From: Pseudomonas sp. dw_612
Lineage (GTDB): Bacteria > Pseudomonadota > Gammaproteobacteria > Pseudomonadales > Pseudomonadaceae
NCBI RefSeq assembly: GCF_018449725.1
Contig: NZ_JAAVVC010000011.1
Span: forward strand, 124,001 to 188,000
Direction: 5' to 3'
Length of the DNA: 64,000 nucleotides
Below the pieces are notes generated by a model, which saw only the letters and a list, made by a program, of their open reading frames with translations, had not been told where the DNA came from and searched no databases. A program made the translations under genes and the position numbers. Shown here piece by piece: positions 53,691 to 61,888 of this stretch (the stretch's first letter is position 1; each line of letters begins with the position of its first letter).

Positions 53691-54548
53691 ATGATCGGTA
53701 GCGTCAGCAGTAACTACACGAGCTATACCAGCACAAGCACCAGCAACACGGCGGCCAACGCCGCCCGCCGTGCAGAGTTCCAGAAACAACTGTTAACCAA
53801 GCTCGACACCAATGGCGACGGCTCGGTCAGTCAGGACGAGTTGAAAACCGCCCAGACAGAGAAACCCGACAATCGCCTGTTGGCTGACCTGAGCAAGAAC
53901 TTCACCGACCTGGACAGCGACGACAGTGGCAGCCTGAGCAGTGAAGAAATGGCCGCGATGGCACCGCCGTCGCACTCGCAGGATCAGGCGCCGAACACTG
54001 ATTTGGCCGACGCGCTCCTCGGCGCACTGGACGCCGACGGCGACGGCAACCTCAGCAGCGATGAACTGAGCAATGGCCTGACCGCCGCCGGCAGCACCGC
54101 CGACAGCAAGGAAATCTTCTCGGCCCTGGACAAGAATCAGGACGGCACCGTCAGCAAGGACGAACTGACCGCCGCCCTGAGCCCGCCGCCACCGCCGCCG
54201 CAACAGGCGTCCGGCGACCAATTGTTCAGCCAGCTCGACACCGATAGCGACGGCAGCGTCAGCGCCACCGAACTGAGCAGCGCGTTGCAAGCGAGCACCA
54301 GCAGTTCATCGACCTCCACCGACACCAGCGCCGCATTGCTGAAGATCCTCGACAGCGACAGCAGCGGTGGCGTCAGCAGCGACGAACTCAAAGCCGCCCT
54401 GCAGGCGGGTCGCGAGAAAAACAGCGACAGCTCTACCGACCAGTCGAATGTGAGCGAAGCGCTGCAGAAAATGATCGCCAATTTGAGCAAGCAGTATTCG
54501 CTGGATAACGTGGCGAGCGTGGGCAAGTACCTGAACGTTACGAGCTGA
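53691..54548 (+). CDS. Six-EF-hand calcium-binding protein (XopAW-like)
   Basis: 285 residues from ATG 53691 (AAGGAG nine bases upstream; GTG 53682 is too close). Six canonical EF-hand loops start at Asp39, 75, 114, 147, 183 and 221, such as DTNGDGSVSQDE and DADGDGNLSSDE. The N-terminus is a Ser/Thr-rich, Cys-free stretch (residues 4-20), typical of type III secretion signals but not proof. From memory similar proteins are labelled XopAW family. No signal peptide. Linker with six Pro at about 165-170. Confidence 0.87.
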   Translation: MIGSVSSNYTSYTSTSTSNTAANAARRAEFQKQLLTKLDTNGDGSVSQDELKTAQTEKPDNRLLADLSKNFTDLDSDDSGSLSSEEMAAMAPPSHSQDQAPNTDLADALLGALDADGDGNLSSDELSNGLTAAGSTADSKEIFSALDKNQDGTVSKDELTAALSPPPPPPQQASGDQLFSQLDTDSDGSVSATELSSALQASTSSSSTSTDTSAALLKILDSDSSGGVSSDELKAALQAGREKNSDSSTDQSNVSEALQKMIANLSKQYSLDNVASVGKYLNVTS

Positions 54549-54556
54549 CCCAAAAG

Positions 54557-54649
54557 CTTCGCGGGCAAGCCTTGCTCCTACAGGTTTTATGTCGCTCGCA
54601 TCATCGCGACACGACGATAATCCTGTAGGAGCAAGGCTTGCCCGCGAAG
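54557..54649. repeat. REP-type inverted repeat, family C
   Basis: CTTCGCGGGCAAGCCTTGCTCCTACAG and its exact inverse at 54623-54649. Same core as in 39146-39213 and 44214-44402. Confidence 0.9.
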
Positions 54650-54665
54650 AGGCCTTAAGCCCCAA

Positions 54666-54703
54666 CAAAAAATCCCACTGACCTTCACAGGTTCAGTGGG
54701 ATT
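54666..54703 (-). terminator. Rho-independent terminator after the AI-2E permease gene
   Basis: AAATCCCACTGA(A)CCT stem with a T-tract on the minus strand, 18 bases after the permease stop. Confidence 0.8.
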
Positions 54704-54721
54704 TATATAAGCAGGGGAATA

Positions 54722-55774
54722 TCAGCGGCGGTCTTCAACCCGCGCCTGACTCTTGCTCCAGTCAGTCAACAAGCTATACGCCACCGCCAGCAACGTCGGC
54801 CCGATGAACAACCCGATAAACCCGAACGCAATCAACCCGCCAAACACCCCCAGCAGCACAATCACCAACGGCAGATTCCCGCCGCGACTGATCAGGTATG
54901 GCTTCAGCACGTTGTCCACGCCGCTGATGATGAACGTGCCCCAGATGCCGAGGAACACCGCCATCCCGTACTCACCCTTCCAGGCCAGCCAGGCCGTGGC
55001 CGGAATCCAGATCAGCGGCGGTCCCATCGGGATCAGGCTCAACAGGAACGTCACGATCCCCAGCACCAGCGCCCCGGGAACCCCGGCGATCAGGAAGCCG
55101 ATCAACGCCAGGATCGCTTGGGCCGCCGCCGTGCCGATCACCCCGTTCACCACCCGTTGCACCGTGCCGGCCACCAGTTCGATGTAATACCCGGCGCGGT
55201 CACCAATCAGGCGTGACAGCAAGCTATGGACAAACGCCGCCAGGCGCGGCCCGTCACGGTAGAAAAAGAACACGAAGACAATGCTCAGGGTCAGTTCGAG
55301 AATCCCGCCGCCAATCTGCGCACTGCGCGCCAGCAACCAGTTGCCGACCTGGCCGAGATAAGGTTTGACCGCCAGCATCATCGCCGCGCCCTGCTGGTCG
55401 ATGCTGTTCCAGATGCCTACCAGCCGCTCGCCCACCAACGGCACGCTGACCAGCCAGGCCGGCGCTTCCGGCAGGCCATCGACCTGCACGTCCTTGATGA
55501 AGGCCGTGGCATCACGCACGTGGTCCGCCAGGTTGAACCCGAGCCACACCAGCGGCACCGCCACCAGCAACATCCAGCCCAGGGTCAGCAACGCGGCCGC
55601 CAGGGATTCGCGGCCATTGAGCCAACGGGTCAGCAAACGCATCAGCGGCCAACTGGCAAATGCCAGCACCGCGCCCCAGAACAATGCCGACCAGAACGGC
55701 GCCATCACCCAGAAGCTCGCGCCAAACAGCACCAGGAGCAGAATCTGCACCAACAGCCGATCGTTATTGAGCAT
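54722..55774 (-). CDS. AI-2E/PerM-family permease
   Basis: 350 residues with about eight membrane segments. It has the family pattern of an N-terminal pair of helices (ILLLVLFGASFWVMAPFWSALFWGAVLAF), a long hydrophilic loop and GFIGLFIGPTLLAVAYSLL near the end. Family members have been linked to autoinducer-2 export or Na+/H+ exchange, so no function can be fixed. Ends before a bidirectional stem. Confidence 0.9.
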   Translation of the reverse strand: MLNNDRLLVQILLLVLFGASFWVMAPFWSALFWGAVLAFASWPLMRLLTRWLNGRESLAAALLTLGWMLLVAVPLVWLGFNLADHVRDATAFIKDVQVDGLPEAPAWLVSVPLVGERLVGIWNSIDQQGAAMMLAVKPYLGQVGNWLLARSAQIGGGILELTLSIVFVFFFYRDGPRLAAFVHSLLSRLIGDRAGYYIELVAGTVQRVVNGVIGTAAAQAILALIGFLIAGVPGALVLGIVTFLLSLIPMGPPLIWIPATAWLAWKGEYGMAVFLGIWGTFIISGVDNVLKPYLISRGGNLPLVIVLLGVFGGLIAFGFIGLFIGPTLLAVAYSLLTDWSKSQARVEDRR

Positions 55775-55843
55775 GTAAGGTCTCGAAAAAGTCAGTCAGC
55801 AAAAGAGTAGGCGAACGCGCGGGACGCGTTCGCCAAATGCAGC

Positions 55844-56662
55844 TTATCGCAACAGTTCGATGTGCAGGCCAGCGCCTTCGACGCTGCCGGTTTCCATGCG
55901 CGCCGCGCGTACGCCCAAGGCGATCAGCGATTGACGCCAGGCTTCGGCCTTGCCCCCGGAAACACTGACTCGCAGCGTGGTGTCCAGGTTCAAACCACGG
56001 GAAATCAAACGCAACCAGGTGTCGTCGGGATCGGCATTCAGTTTCGGGAAGTCGAGCTCACCGGTGCTTTTGAGCTGGCGCAGCAGGGTTGCCGAGGTCG
56101 GCAACAAATCCCCCAGCGGCGCTGCCGAGTCAAACTGCTCAACGTGCAGGTAGGCTTTGCGATTGCCGCGGGTGATGCTGTAAAGCGCCACCAGCGAATT
56201 GTCGTTGGGCGCGGCGCGGCGCAGCAGCAAATACGCCTGTTGATCGTCGGCGCCAAACAGCTTGGCATTGCCGAAGACTTCATTGGCCCACAGGCTGCTT
56301 TCACCGCAATCACGGGCCTGGCACCAGAACAGCAATTCGGCGCCCTGCTTCTGCAAGGCTTCGCGGGCGACGGTAAAGGCTTCGGTGGAGGAATGCTCCG
56401 GCGGTAGCTCGTAGGTCACCGAGGTGGTTTGCCCACGGGCGCTGACCTGACCGTCAAAACGCAACTGGCCGCTGATCTTGCGGATCGAGCCCAGTGGATA
56501 GATCCGTTCAAGCTCCACCGGCGGGCGATAGTCGACGATCTGCGCATCGGCCAGGCGTGGCACGATCGGCAGGTCCTGGCTGCCCGGAACATCGGCAGCG
56601 AACAATAAAGGGCTGAAACAACACAACGCCAACAGGCTGAGTAAACGCTTAGGCCGGCTCAT
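55844..56662 (-). CDS. Secreted DUF4892-type protein
   Basis: 272 residues from ATG 56662, chosen because the signal peptide MSRPKRLLSLLALCCFSPLLFA (cleavage after FA-AD) starts there. The DUF4892-like pattern is in AYLLLRR and KAYLHVEQF. Function unknown; probably periplasmic or outer-membrane-linked. Its ATG overlaps the stop of a 22-residue leader ORF (56659-56727). The region then continues to the hydrolase gene. Confidence 0.82.
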   Translation of the reverse strand: MSRPKRLLSLLALCCFSPLLFAADVPGSQDLPIVPRLADAQIVDYRPPVELERIYPLGSIRKISGQLRFDGQVSARGQTTSVTYELPPEHSSTEAFTVAREALQKQGAELLFWCQARDCGESSLWANEVFGNAKLFGADDQQAYLLLRRAAPNDNSLVALYSITRGNRKAYLHVEQFDSAAPLGDLLPTSATLLRQLKSTGELDFPKLNADPDDTWLRLISRGLNLDTTLRVSVSGGKAEAWRQSLIALGVRAARMETGSVEGAGLHIELLR

Positions 56663-56727
56663 CGGATCAGCATGGCCGGGGCGACCGCGAGGCCATTCGG
56701 GGTCGCAGCGGTGTAGAGATTTATCAT
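56659..56727 (-). pseudogene. Short GST-like remnant ORF, translationally coupled to DUF4892 gene
   Basis: MINLYTAATPNG is the opening of the YfcG-type glutathione S-transferases (MI.LYT..TPNG). It runs only ten more residues to TGA, which overlaps the DUF4892 start (ATGA). A good GGGAGACAACC leader precedes it. It may be the remnant of a deleted GST gene, and its ribosome site could now help translate the DUF4892 gene. Interpretation rests on a 12-residue match and the overlap. Confidence 0.45.
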
Positions 56728-56777
56728 GGTTGTCTCCCTTTTCAACCCGCCCAGCCTCGACAGTTGCCCGGCGCAAG

Positions 56778-57629
56778 TCAAGGAACGGCGAAGAACCGAT
56801 TGAAACAGTCTGCGACAAGGTCGGCACCGGACTCGTCATTCAGGTGCAAATGATGGCCGCCTGGCAGCTGTTCACGGCTAAAGGGTAGACGCTCCAGCAA
56901 CTCGGGATGTTTGGCGAGCATGCCGTCAGCCGCAACCACCAACAGCGCAGGACAAGTGATCCGCTCAACGAAAGCCATGGCTTGTTCTTGTGTCAGACGC
57001 AGCGGCGACGGCAGCGTGAGACGGCTGTCGGTGCGCCAGGTGTAACCGCCCGGCACCGGCATCAGCCCCCGTTGCGCCAACAGTTCGGCGGCTTCGCGAC
57101 TGACCGCCACCAAGCCTTTCATCCGCGCTTCGATGGCCCGGTCCAGCGTGCTGTAGACCGGTTTGCGCTTCTCCCGCAGGTCCAGTTGCGCTTGCAGGGC
57201 CATGCCCATGCGCTCGGCCGCATTTTCGCCTTTGTCTGTAGGAGGAATGACGCCATCGATCAACGCCAGGTGCGTGACCCGCTCCGGCATCGACCCGGCG
57301 ATGATCAACGACGCAATCGCGCCCATGGAGTGGCCCAACAGCGCAAACCGCTTGAGTCCAAGCTGTTCGGCGACTTGCAGCACGTCATGGGCGTAATCCC
57401 ACATCGCGTAGCCGGCGCCGCTCGGCCGATGCCCGGAGTGGCCGTGACCGGCCATGTCCAGGGCGATGATGCGCAAGCCTTTGAGCTTGGGCGCCAACCG
57501 CGCAAAGCTGTTGGCGTTATCGAGCCAGCCGTGCAAAGCGATCACCGGCAAGCCATCTTCGGGACCAAACAGATGCGCCGCCAGCTCGATGTGCGGCAGG
57601 CTCAGGCGAACTTCTTCGACGCTGCTCAT
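56778..57629 (-). CDS. Alpha/beta hydrolase
   Basis: 283 residues from ATG 57629 with AGGA six bases upstream; a reading to 57965 adds a low-complexity basic stretch. VIALHGWLDNANSF is the oxyanion region, the nucleophile Ser is in LLGHSMGAIASLI, and a His near the end is in LPGGHHLHL. Similar to hydrolases near the fatty-acid synthetase cluster. Substrate unknown. It overlaps the other hydrolase gene by four bases. Confidence 0.9.
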   Translation of the reverse strand: MSSVEEVRLSLPHIELAAHLFGPEDGLPVIALHGWLDNANSFARLAPKLKGLRIIALDMAGHGHSGHRPSGAGYAMWDYAHDVLQVAEQLGLKRFALLGHSMGAIASLIIAGSMPERVTHLALIDGVIPPTDKGENAAERMGMALQAQLDLREKRKPVYSTLDRAIEARMKGLVAVSREAAELLAQRGLMPVPGGYTWRTDSRLTLPSPLRLTQEQAMAFVERITCPALLVVAADGMLAKHPELLERLPFSREQLPGGHHLHLNDESGADLVADCFNRFFAVP

Positions 57630-58432
57630 GCGCAATCCTGCTGGCGGCGACCTTCCCAGCGGCTGAACAGGTTTTTCAGCAGCGTGGCGGTGTCTTGCGG
57701 ACGTTCGAGCGGAAACATGTGGCCGCCGGGCATGGTCAGGGATTCGCCCAACGGCATGCGTCCGACGGAGCTGGCGTGATGGCGCATGACCACGCGGCTG
57801 TTGTTCCCGCGCACCACCGCCAGCGGTACTTTCAACTGCCGTGCGCGACCGGGGCTGGTGTGCGGCACGCCTCGGTAAATGCTGATTTCCGTGGCCGGAT
57901 CGAAGCGCAGGCGCAGCTTGTCGCCGACCTTGTGCAAACCGTGTTGCAGGTAGGCGTCGAAGCATTCCGGATCGAACCCGCGAAACAGGGTTTTGCCGGA
58001 GAAGTAGCGGCGGGCGCTGTCCAGGTCGGCAAACTCTTCACGCCGGCCCAGGGTGCGACCGGCCGGCGTCAGGCGATCGATGAAGCCGAAACGCTTGGCG
58101 GCAAGGATCACCCATTGATCGGCGCGGGTCAGCACCGGCGAATCGAGCATCACCACGCCGCGATACAACTCGGGGCAACGCAGGGCTGCGTGCAGGTGCA
58201 GCACACCACCAAAGGAATGGCCGACGCCCCAGACCGGTTCCGGTTGGCGCTTGAGGTGATGGATCAACTCATCCACCAGGTTGCGCCAGTTGTCATCGGC
58301 TGGAAAACGCGGGTCATGGGCGTGTTGCTCCAGATGCGTCACCTGATATTCGGGCGCCAACGCCGCGAACAACTTGCCGTAGGTCCCCGAAGGAAAACCA
58401 TTGGCGTGGGCGAAAAAGATCTGCTGCGACAT
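57626..58432 (-). CDS. Alpha/beta hydrolase
   Basis: 268 residues from ATG 58432, which opens MSQQIFFAHANGFPSGTYGKL. A nucleophile Ser in GVGHSFGGVLHLHAAL, and His in TMPGGHMFPLERP near the end. Only distantly similar to the next hydrolase; the two are coupled by an ATGA overlap. Substrate unknown. Confidence 0.88.
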   Translation of the reverse strand: MSQQIFFAHANGFPSGTYGKLFAALAPEYQVTHLEQHAHDPRFPADDNWRNLVDELIHHLKRQPEPVWGVGHSFGGVLHLHAALRCPELYRGVVMLDSPVLTRADQWVILAAKRFGFIDRLTPAGRTLGRREEFADLDSARRYFSGKTLFRGFDPECFDAYLQHGLHKVGDKLRLRFDPATEISIYRGVPHTSPGRARQLKVPLAVVRGNNSRVVMRHHASSVGRMPLGESLTMPGGHMFPLERPQDTATLLKNLFSRWEGRRQQDCA

Positions 58433-58595
58433 ACCGGTCAATCCATGGGCGAGAAACGTGCGTTGATTGTCCGTAAGACCACGCCTTACAGCAATGACTG
58501 TAACTGACAGGAAGGGTGACAGTCTGGCCATGGCTATGAGTCATTCAGCCTTGGCGCAGAACCCAGTGGCGAGCGAGCTTGCTCGCGCTCGGCTC

Positions 58596-58730
58596 ATGTA
58601 GCAGCTGGCGAAGCCTGCGTTCGGCTGCGCAGCAGTCGTCAATTCAGACGACTCGGTGTGTCTGATGCACCGGGTTCTCAGGTTTCACGACTGCTGCGCA
58701 GCCGAACGCAGGCTTCGCCAGCTGCTACAT
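58596..58730. repeat. Large perfect inverted repeat (44-base arms)
   Basis: Arms 58596-58639 and 58687-58730 match perfectly as inverse complements (core GCAGCTGGCGAAGCCTGCG) with a 47-base loop. Not of the GGCTTGCTCGCGAA core. Lies between the thioesterase gene and the hydrolase gene. Confidence 0.9.
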
Positions 58731-58739
58731 GGAATCGCA

Positions 58740-59183
58740 TCAACGCGCAGGTGGATTCTCACCCAACGGCACCACCGCCATGGTCAGCCGCGAAATGCAA
58801 CTGGCCTTGCCTTCGTCGCTGGTCAAGCGGATATCCCAGACATGCGTCGTACGGCCGATATGAATCGCCTTGGCCACCGCCGACACCCGCCCACTGCGCA
58901 AGCCGCGCAGGTGGTTGGCGTTGATTTCCAGGCCGACGCAGTAAAACTTGCTGGCGTCGATGCACAGGTAACTCGCCATTGAACCGACCGTTTCCGCCAG
59001 CACCACCGAAGCGCCGCCGTGCAGCAGGCCGTAGGGCTGATGCGTGCGATGGTCGATGACCATGCTCGCGGTCAGGGACTCGTCGTCGAAGGCTTCGAAG
59101 CGAATATCCAGCACTTCGCCGATGGTGTTTTTCTGGATGGCATTCAATTGTTCAATGTTGGGAGCGGTACGCCACAGACTCAT
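58740..59183 (-). CDS. Hotdog-fold acyl-CoA thioesterase (YdiI/PaaI-like)
   Basis: 147 residues. The hotdog pattern THQPYGLLHGGASVVLAETVGSMAS contains the HGG site and the catalytic Glu. The layout resembles 1,4-dihydroxy-2-naphthoyl-CoA hydrolase and EntH-like thioesterases. It lies 32 bases after the acyl-CoA synthetase gene, so it probably hydrolyses a CoA ester made in or near that pathway. Confidence 0.9.
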   Translation of the reverse strand: MSLWRTAPNIEQLNAIQKNTIGEVLDIRFEAFDDESLTASMVIDHRTHQPYGLLHGGASVVLAETVGSMASYLCIDASKFYCVGLEINANHLRGLRSGRVSAVAKAIHIGRTTHVWDIRLTSDEGKASCISRLTMAVVPLGENPPAR

Positions 59184-59215
59184 CGCTGACTTCCTTTATT
59201 GATGTTGTTCGTCGC

Positions 59216-60883
59216 TCAATCCTGCCACAGCACCGCTTCGTTGCGCTCGCTCCATTCTTCGAAACGGGCGCCATACGCCGCTTCGATCACGTTGCGCTTG
59301 ATCTTCAGGGTCGGCGTGAGGAAGCCGTTTTCCACAGCCCAGCTGTCCTTGACCACCACCAGCCGGCGCAAGCGTTCATGTTTGTCGAGGGCACCGTTGA
59401 CCTCTTCCAGGAGTTTTTCCAGGCTCGAATGCAAACCCGCACGCGCCGTGCCGATTGCGTCCTGCTGGCCGACCGCCGAGAGCACGCACAATCCCAGCGG
59501 CGCGCTCAATCCATCGCCGACCACGCACACCTGTTCGATCCGCGAATGCACCGCCAGGCGATTTTCGATCGGTGCCGGGGCCACGTATTTGCCTTTGCTG
59601 GTCTTGAAGATTTCCTTCAGACGCCCGGTCAGGCGCAGGTTGCCTTCGGCGTCTTGTTCGCCCTTGTCACCGGTACGCAGGAAGCCGTCTTCGGTGAGGG
59701 TGTCGGCGGTTTTCTCCGGTTCCTTGAAATAGCCGAGCATGGTCGCACCGCTACGCACCATCACCTCGCCCGTCTCGGCGATCCGCACTTCAACCTCGGG
59801 ACAGGGCTTGCCGATCCAGCCCGGTTTGTCGTCTCCGGGGCGACCGATGTGCGAATAACCACAGCTCTCGGTCATGCCGTACACCTCCAGCACGTCCAGC
59901 CCCAGTTTGCGGTACCACAGCAACAAGGTCTGCGGCACCGGGGCCGCGCCGGACAAGGCAATGCGCAACGCATCCAGCCCCAGCCCGGCGAGGACTTTGT
60001 GCCCTACCCGCTTGCCGATGATCGGCAGACCGAGCAGGAAATCGAGGCGCTTCGCCGGGATCTTGCTGTACACGCCCATCTGGAATTTGGTCCAGATGCG
60101 CGGCACGCCGAACATCGCTGTCGGCCGGGCACGCTGCAAGTCGGTGAGGAACGTGTCGAGGCTCTCGGCAAAGAATACGGTTTGCCCGGTATAGATCGAT
60201 GCGAGTTCGACGAACATCCGCTCGGCGACGTGGCACAGCGGCAAGTAGGACAGCAATCGGTCCGACTCATTGAGGCCGAACAACTGCGTGCCACGGGTGG
60301 TGGCGAAACCGAGGTTGCCGAAACTGTGCATCACACCTTTGGGCAGGCCGGTGGTGCCGGAGGTGTAGATGATGGTCGCCAACTGCTCGGCGGTCGGTTT
60401 CGGGTCGTCCTGGATCGGCGAGCTCTTGAGCAAATCGTCCCAACTGAAAGCGAAAGTGCCGGGCGGATGCAGTGGCAGGCTGATGGTCGGCAGGTCGGGG
60501 CTGACCCCGCGAGACATGCCGGGCCAGTCATCCAGTTTGCCGATGAACGCCAGCGCAGCTTCGGAGTGCTCGAGCACTTGGGCCACGGACTCGGCGGTGA
60601 GGTTGGGGTACAGCGGCACCGAGACATGCCCGGCCATCCAGATTGCCAGGTCGGCGATGATCCAGTGGGCGCAGTTTTTAGAGATCAGGGCGATGTGGCT
60701 GCCTTGGGGCAGTTCCCGGGCACGCAGCCAATGGGCGGCGCAACGGGCCTGATGGCCGACATCTTCCCAAGTCAGGGTTTCGACCTGGCCACCGCCCACC
60801 GGCTGGACCAGAAACCGCTGGCGCGGATGGCGGGCTTCACGCTCGTAGAACACGTCCAGCGGCAAACGAAAGGCAGCAGACAT
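59216..60883 (-). CDS. AMP-binding acyl-CoA synthetase
   Basis: 555 residues from ATG 60883 (AGGAG upstream). ATP-binding P-loop TIIYTSGTTGLPKGVM, motif YGMTESCGYS, the Asp motif FLRTGDKGEQDAEGNLRLTGR, and the KGKYVAPAPIENR Lys region near the end. Long-chain type, activating a fatty or aryl acid as CoA ester. Tight to the thioesterase gene, probably the same pathway. Confidence 0.92.
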   Translation of the reverse strand: MSAAFRLPLDVFYEREARHPRQRFLVQPVGGGQVETLTWEDVGHQARCAAHWLRARELPQGSHIALISKNCAHWIIADLAIWMAGHVSVPLYPNLTAESVAQVLEHSEAALAFIGKLDDWPGMSRGVSPDLPTISLPLHPPGTFAFSWDDLLKSSPIQDDPKPTAEQLATIIYTSGTTGLPKGVMHSFGNLGFATTRGTQLFGLNESDRLLSYLPLCHVAERMFVELASIYTGQTVFFAESLDTFLTDLQRARPTAMFGVPRIWTKFQMGVYSKIPAKRLDFLLGLPIIGKRVGHKVLAGLGLDALRIALSGAAPVPQTLLLWYRKLGLDVLEVYGMTESCGYSHIGRPGDDKPGWIGKPCPEVEVRIAETGEVMVRSGATMLGYFKEPEKTADTLTEDGFLRTGDKGEQDAEGNLRLTGRLKEIFKTSKGKYVAPAPIENRLAVHSRIEQVCVVGDGLSAPLGLCVLSAVGQQDAIGTARAGLHSSLEKLLEEVNGALDKHERLRRLVVVKDSWAVENGFLTPTLKIKRNVIEAAYGARFEEWSERNEAVLWQD

Positions 60884-60962
60884 GCGGCTTGCTCCTGTGT
60901 TTTGGTCTGGAGCAAGCGTAGTCAACCAAGCAAGTGCTTGGTTAACTATTTGTAAGCAAGAT

Positions 60963-61057
60963 CAAAAGATCGCAGCCTCGTTGCACTCGTCAGCTCCTAC
61001 AGGGCAATGCGGAACCCATGTAGGAGTTGACGAGTGCAACGAGGCTGCGATCTTTTG
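60963..61057. repeat. REP-type inverted repeat, family A
   Basis: Arms 60963-61001 and 61019-61057 with the AAGATCGCAGCCTCGTTGCACTCG core, one mismatch. Same family as 9197-9293. Confidence 0.9.
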
Positions 61058-61060
61058 CTT

Positions 61061-61513
61061 TTACGGGTGCTTGATGCCGTTGAGCTTCATCGCCCCCGCC
61101 AGCGGCCCCTCGCCTTCGAGTTCGGCCAGGCCGGCGGTTTTCACCGCTTCCGGGTCCTGGACGTGACCGTGCTGCAGGTAACCCAGCAAATTGCCCACCA
61201 GCGGGTTATGGCTGACGAGCAAGGCGTGATCGACCGACACCAACTGCTCGGCCACCGCTTGTGGACGATTGTCGGGGGTCAGCCACTCGACCGTACGGAT
61301 CTCGGGGGCGAACCCCAGCGCCGTGCGCACGATTTCCGCGGTTTCCTGCGCGCGCAGGTACGGACTGGCATAGATGGCCGTAATCGGGCGACCGATCAAC
61401 TCGGCGGCAGTGCGCAGTACTTCTTCACGCCCGTGGGCGGTCAGTGCCCGCTCGGAATCCGGACGCGTGCCGTGTGGCTCGGCTTCACCATGACGCAATA
61501 CCCAGAGTTTCAT
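61061..61513 (-). CDS. sixA: Phosphohistidine phosphatase SixA
   Basis: 150 residues, histidine-phosphatase fold. LRHGEAEPHG has the catalytic His in the RHG motif, and SHNPLVGNLLGYL holds the second His. In E. coli SixA dephosphorylates the nitrogen phosphotransferase protein. Overlaps the DUF4389 gene by four bases. The sixA-gpsA neighbourhood is common in gamma-proteobacteria. Confidence 0.93.
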   Translation of the reverse strand: MKLWVLRHGEAEPHGTRPDSERALTAHGREEVLRTAAELIGRPITAIYASPYLRAQETAEIVRTALGFAPEIRTVEWLTPDNRPQAVAEQLVSVDHALLVSHNPLVGNLLGYLQHGHVQDPEAVKTAGLAELEGEGPLAGAMKLNGIKHP

Positions 61514-61857
61514 AGTTTCGGTTCCTCATCTCGAGCCGGATGTGGAGCAGGCGCCACCACATGCGGCGCTTCACCTTCCGGTGTACGCGGCGTCGGCCAG
61601 TCGGCGAACGGCCAGGGCTTCTGGTCGCTGTGAAACGTGCCGAAACGACCGATCTGCGCCAGGAACTGGCTCAGGCTGTCGCCGAAGTTCATCAGGCTGG
61701 CGCTCGGGGCGCCATAAATCAAACGATAGATCAACTGCACCAGCACCACCGCGCCGAGGATGAATTGCGCCACTTGCCAGACCAGCAAGAAAACGATCAT
61801 CCACAACACCCGCAGCAGGATGGATTCATACTTGGCTTCCACTTTCGGATCGTTCAT
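61510..61857 (-). CDS. DUF4389 membrane protein
   Basis: 115 residues from ATG 61857 (GGGAG upstream). Two membrane segments (LLRVLWMIVFLLVWQVAQFILGAVVLVQLIYRLIYG) then a Pro/Glu-rich C-terminus. The pattern is of the DUF4389 family, function unknown. It is read with sixA and gpsA. Confidence 0.85.
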   Translation of the reverse strand: MNDPKVEAKYESILLRVLWMIVFLLVWQVAQFILGAVVLVQLIYRLIYGAPSASLMNFGDSLSQFLAQIGRFGTFHSDQKPWPFADWPTPRTPEGEAPHVVAPAPHPARDEEPKL

Positions 61858-61888
61858 GTCCCGTTCTCCCTGCCCTTGGATTAAGTAT

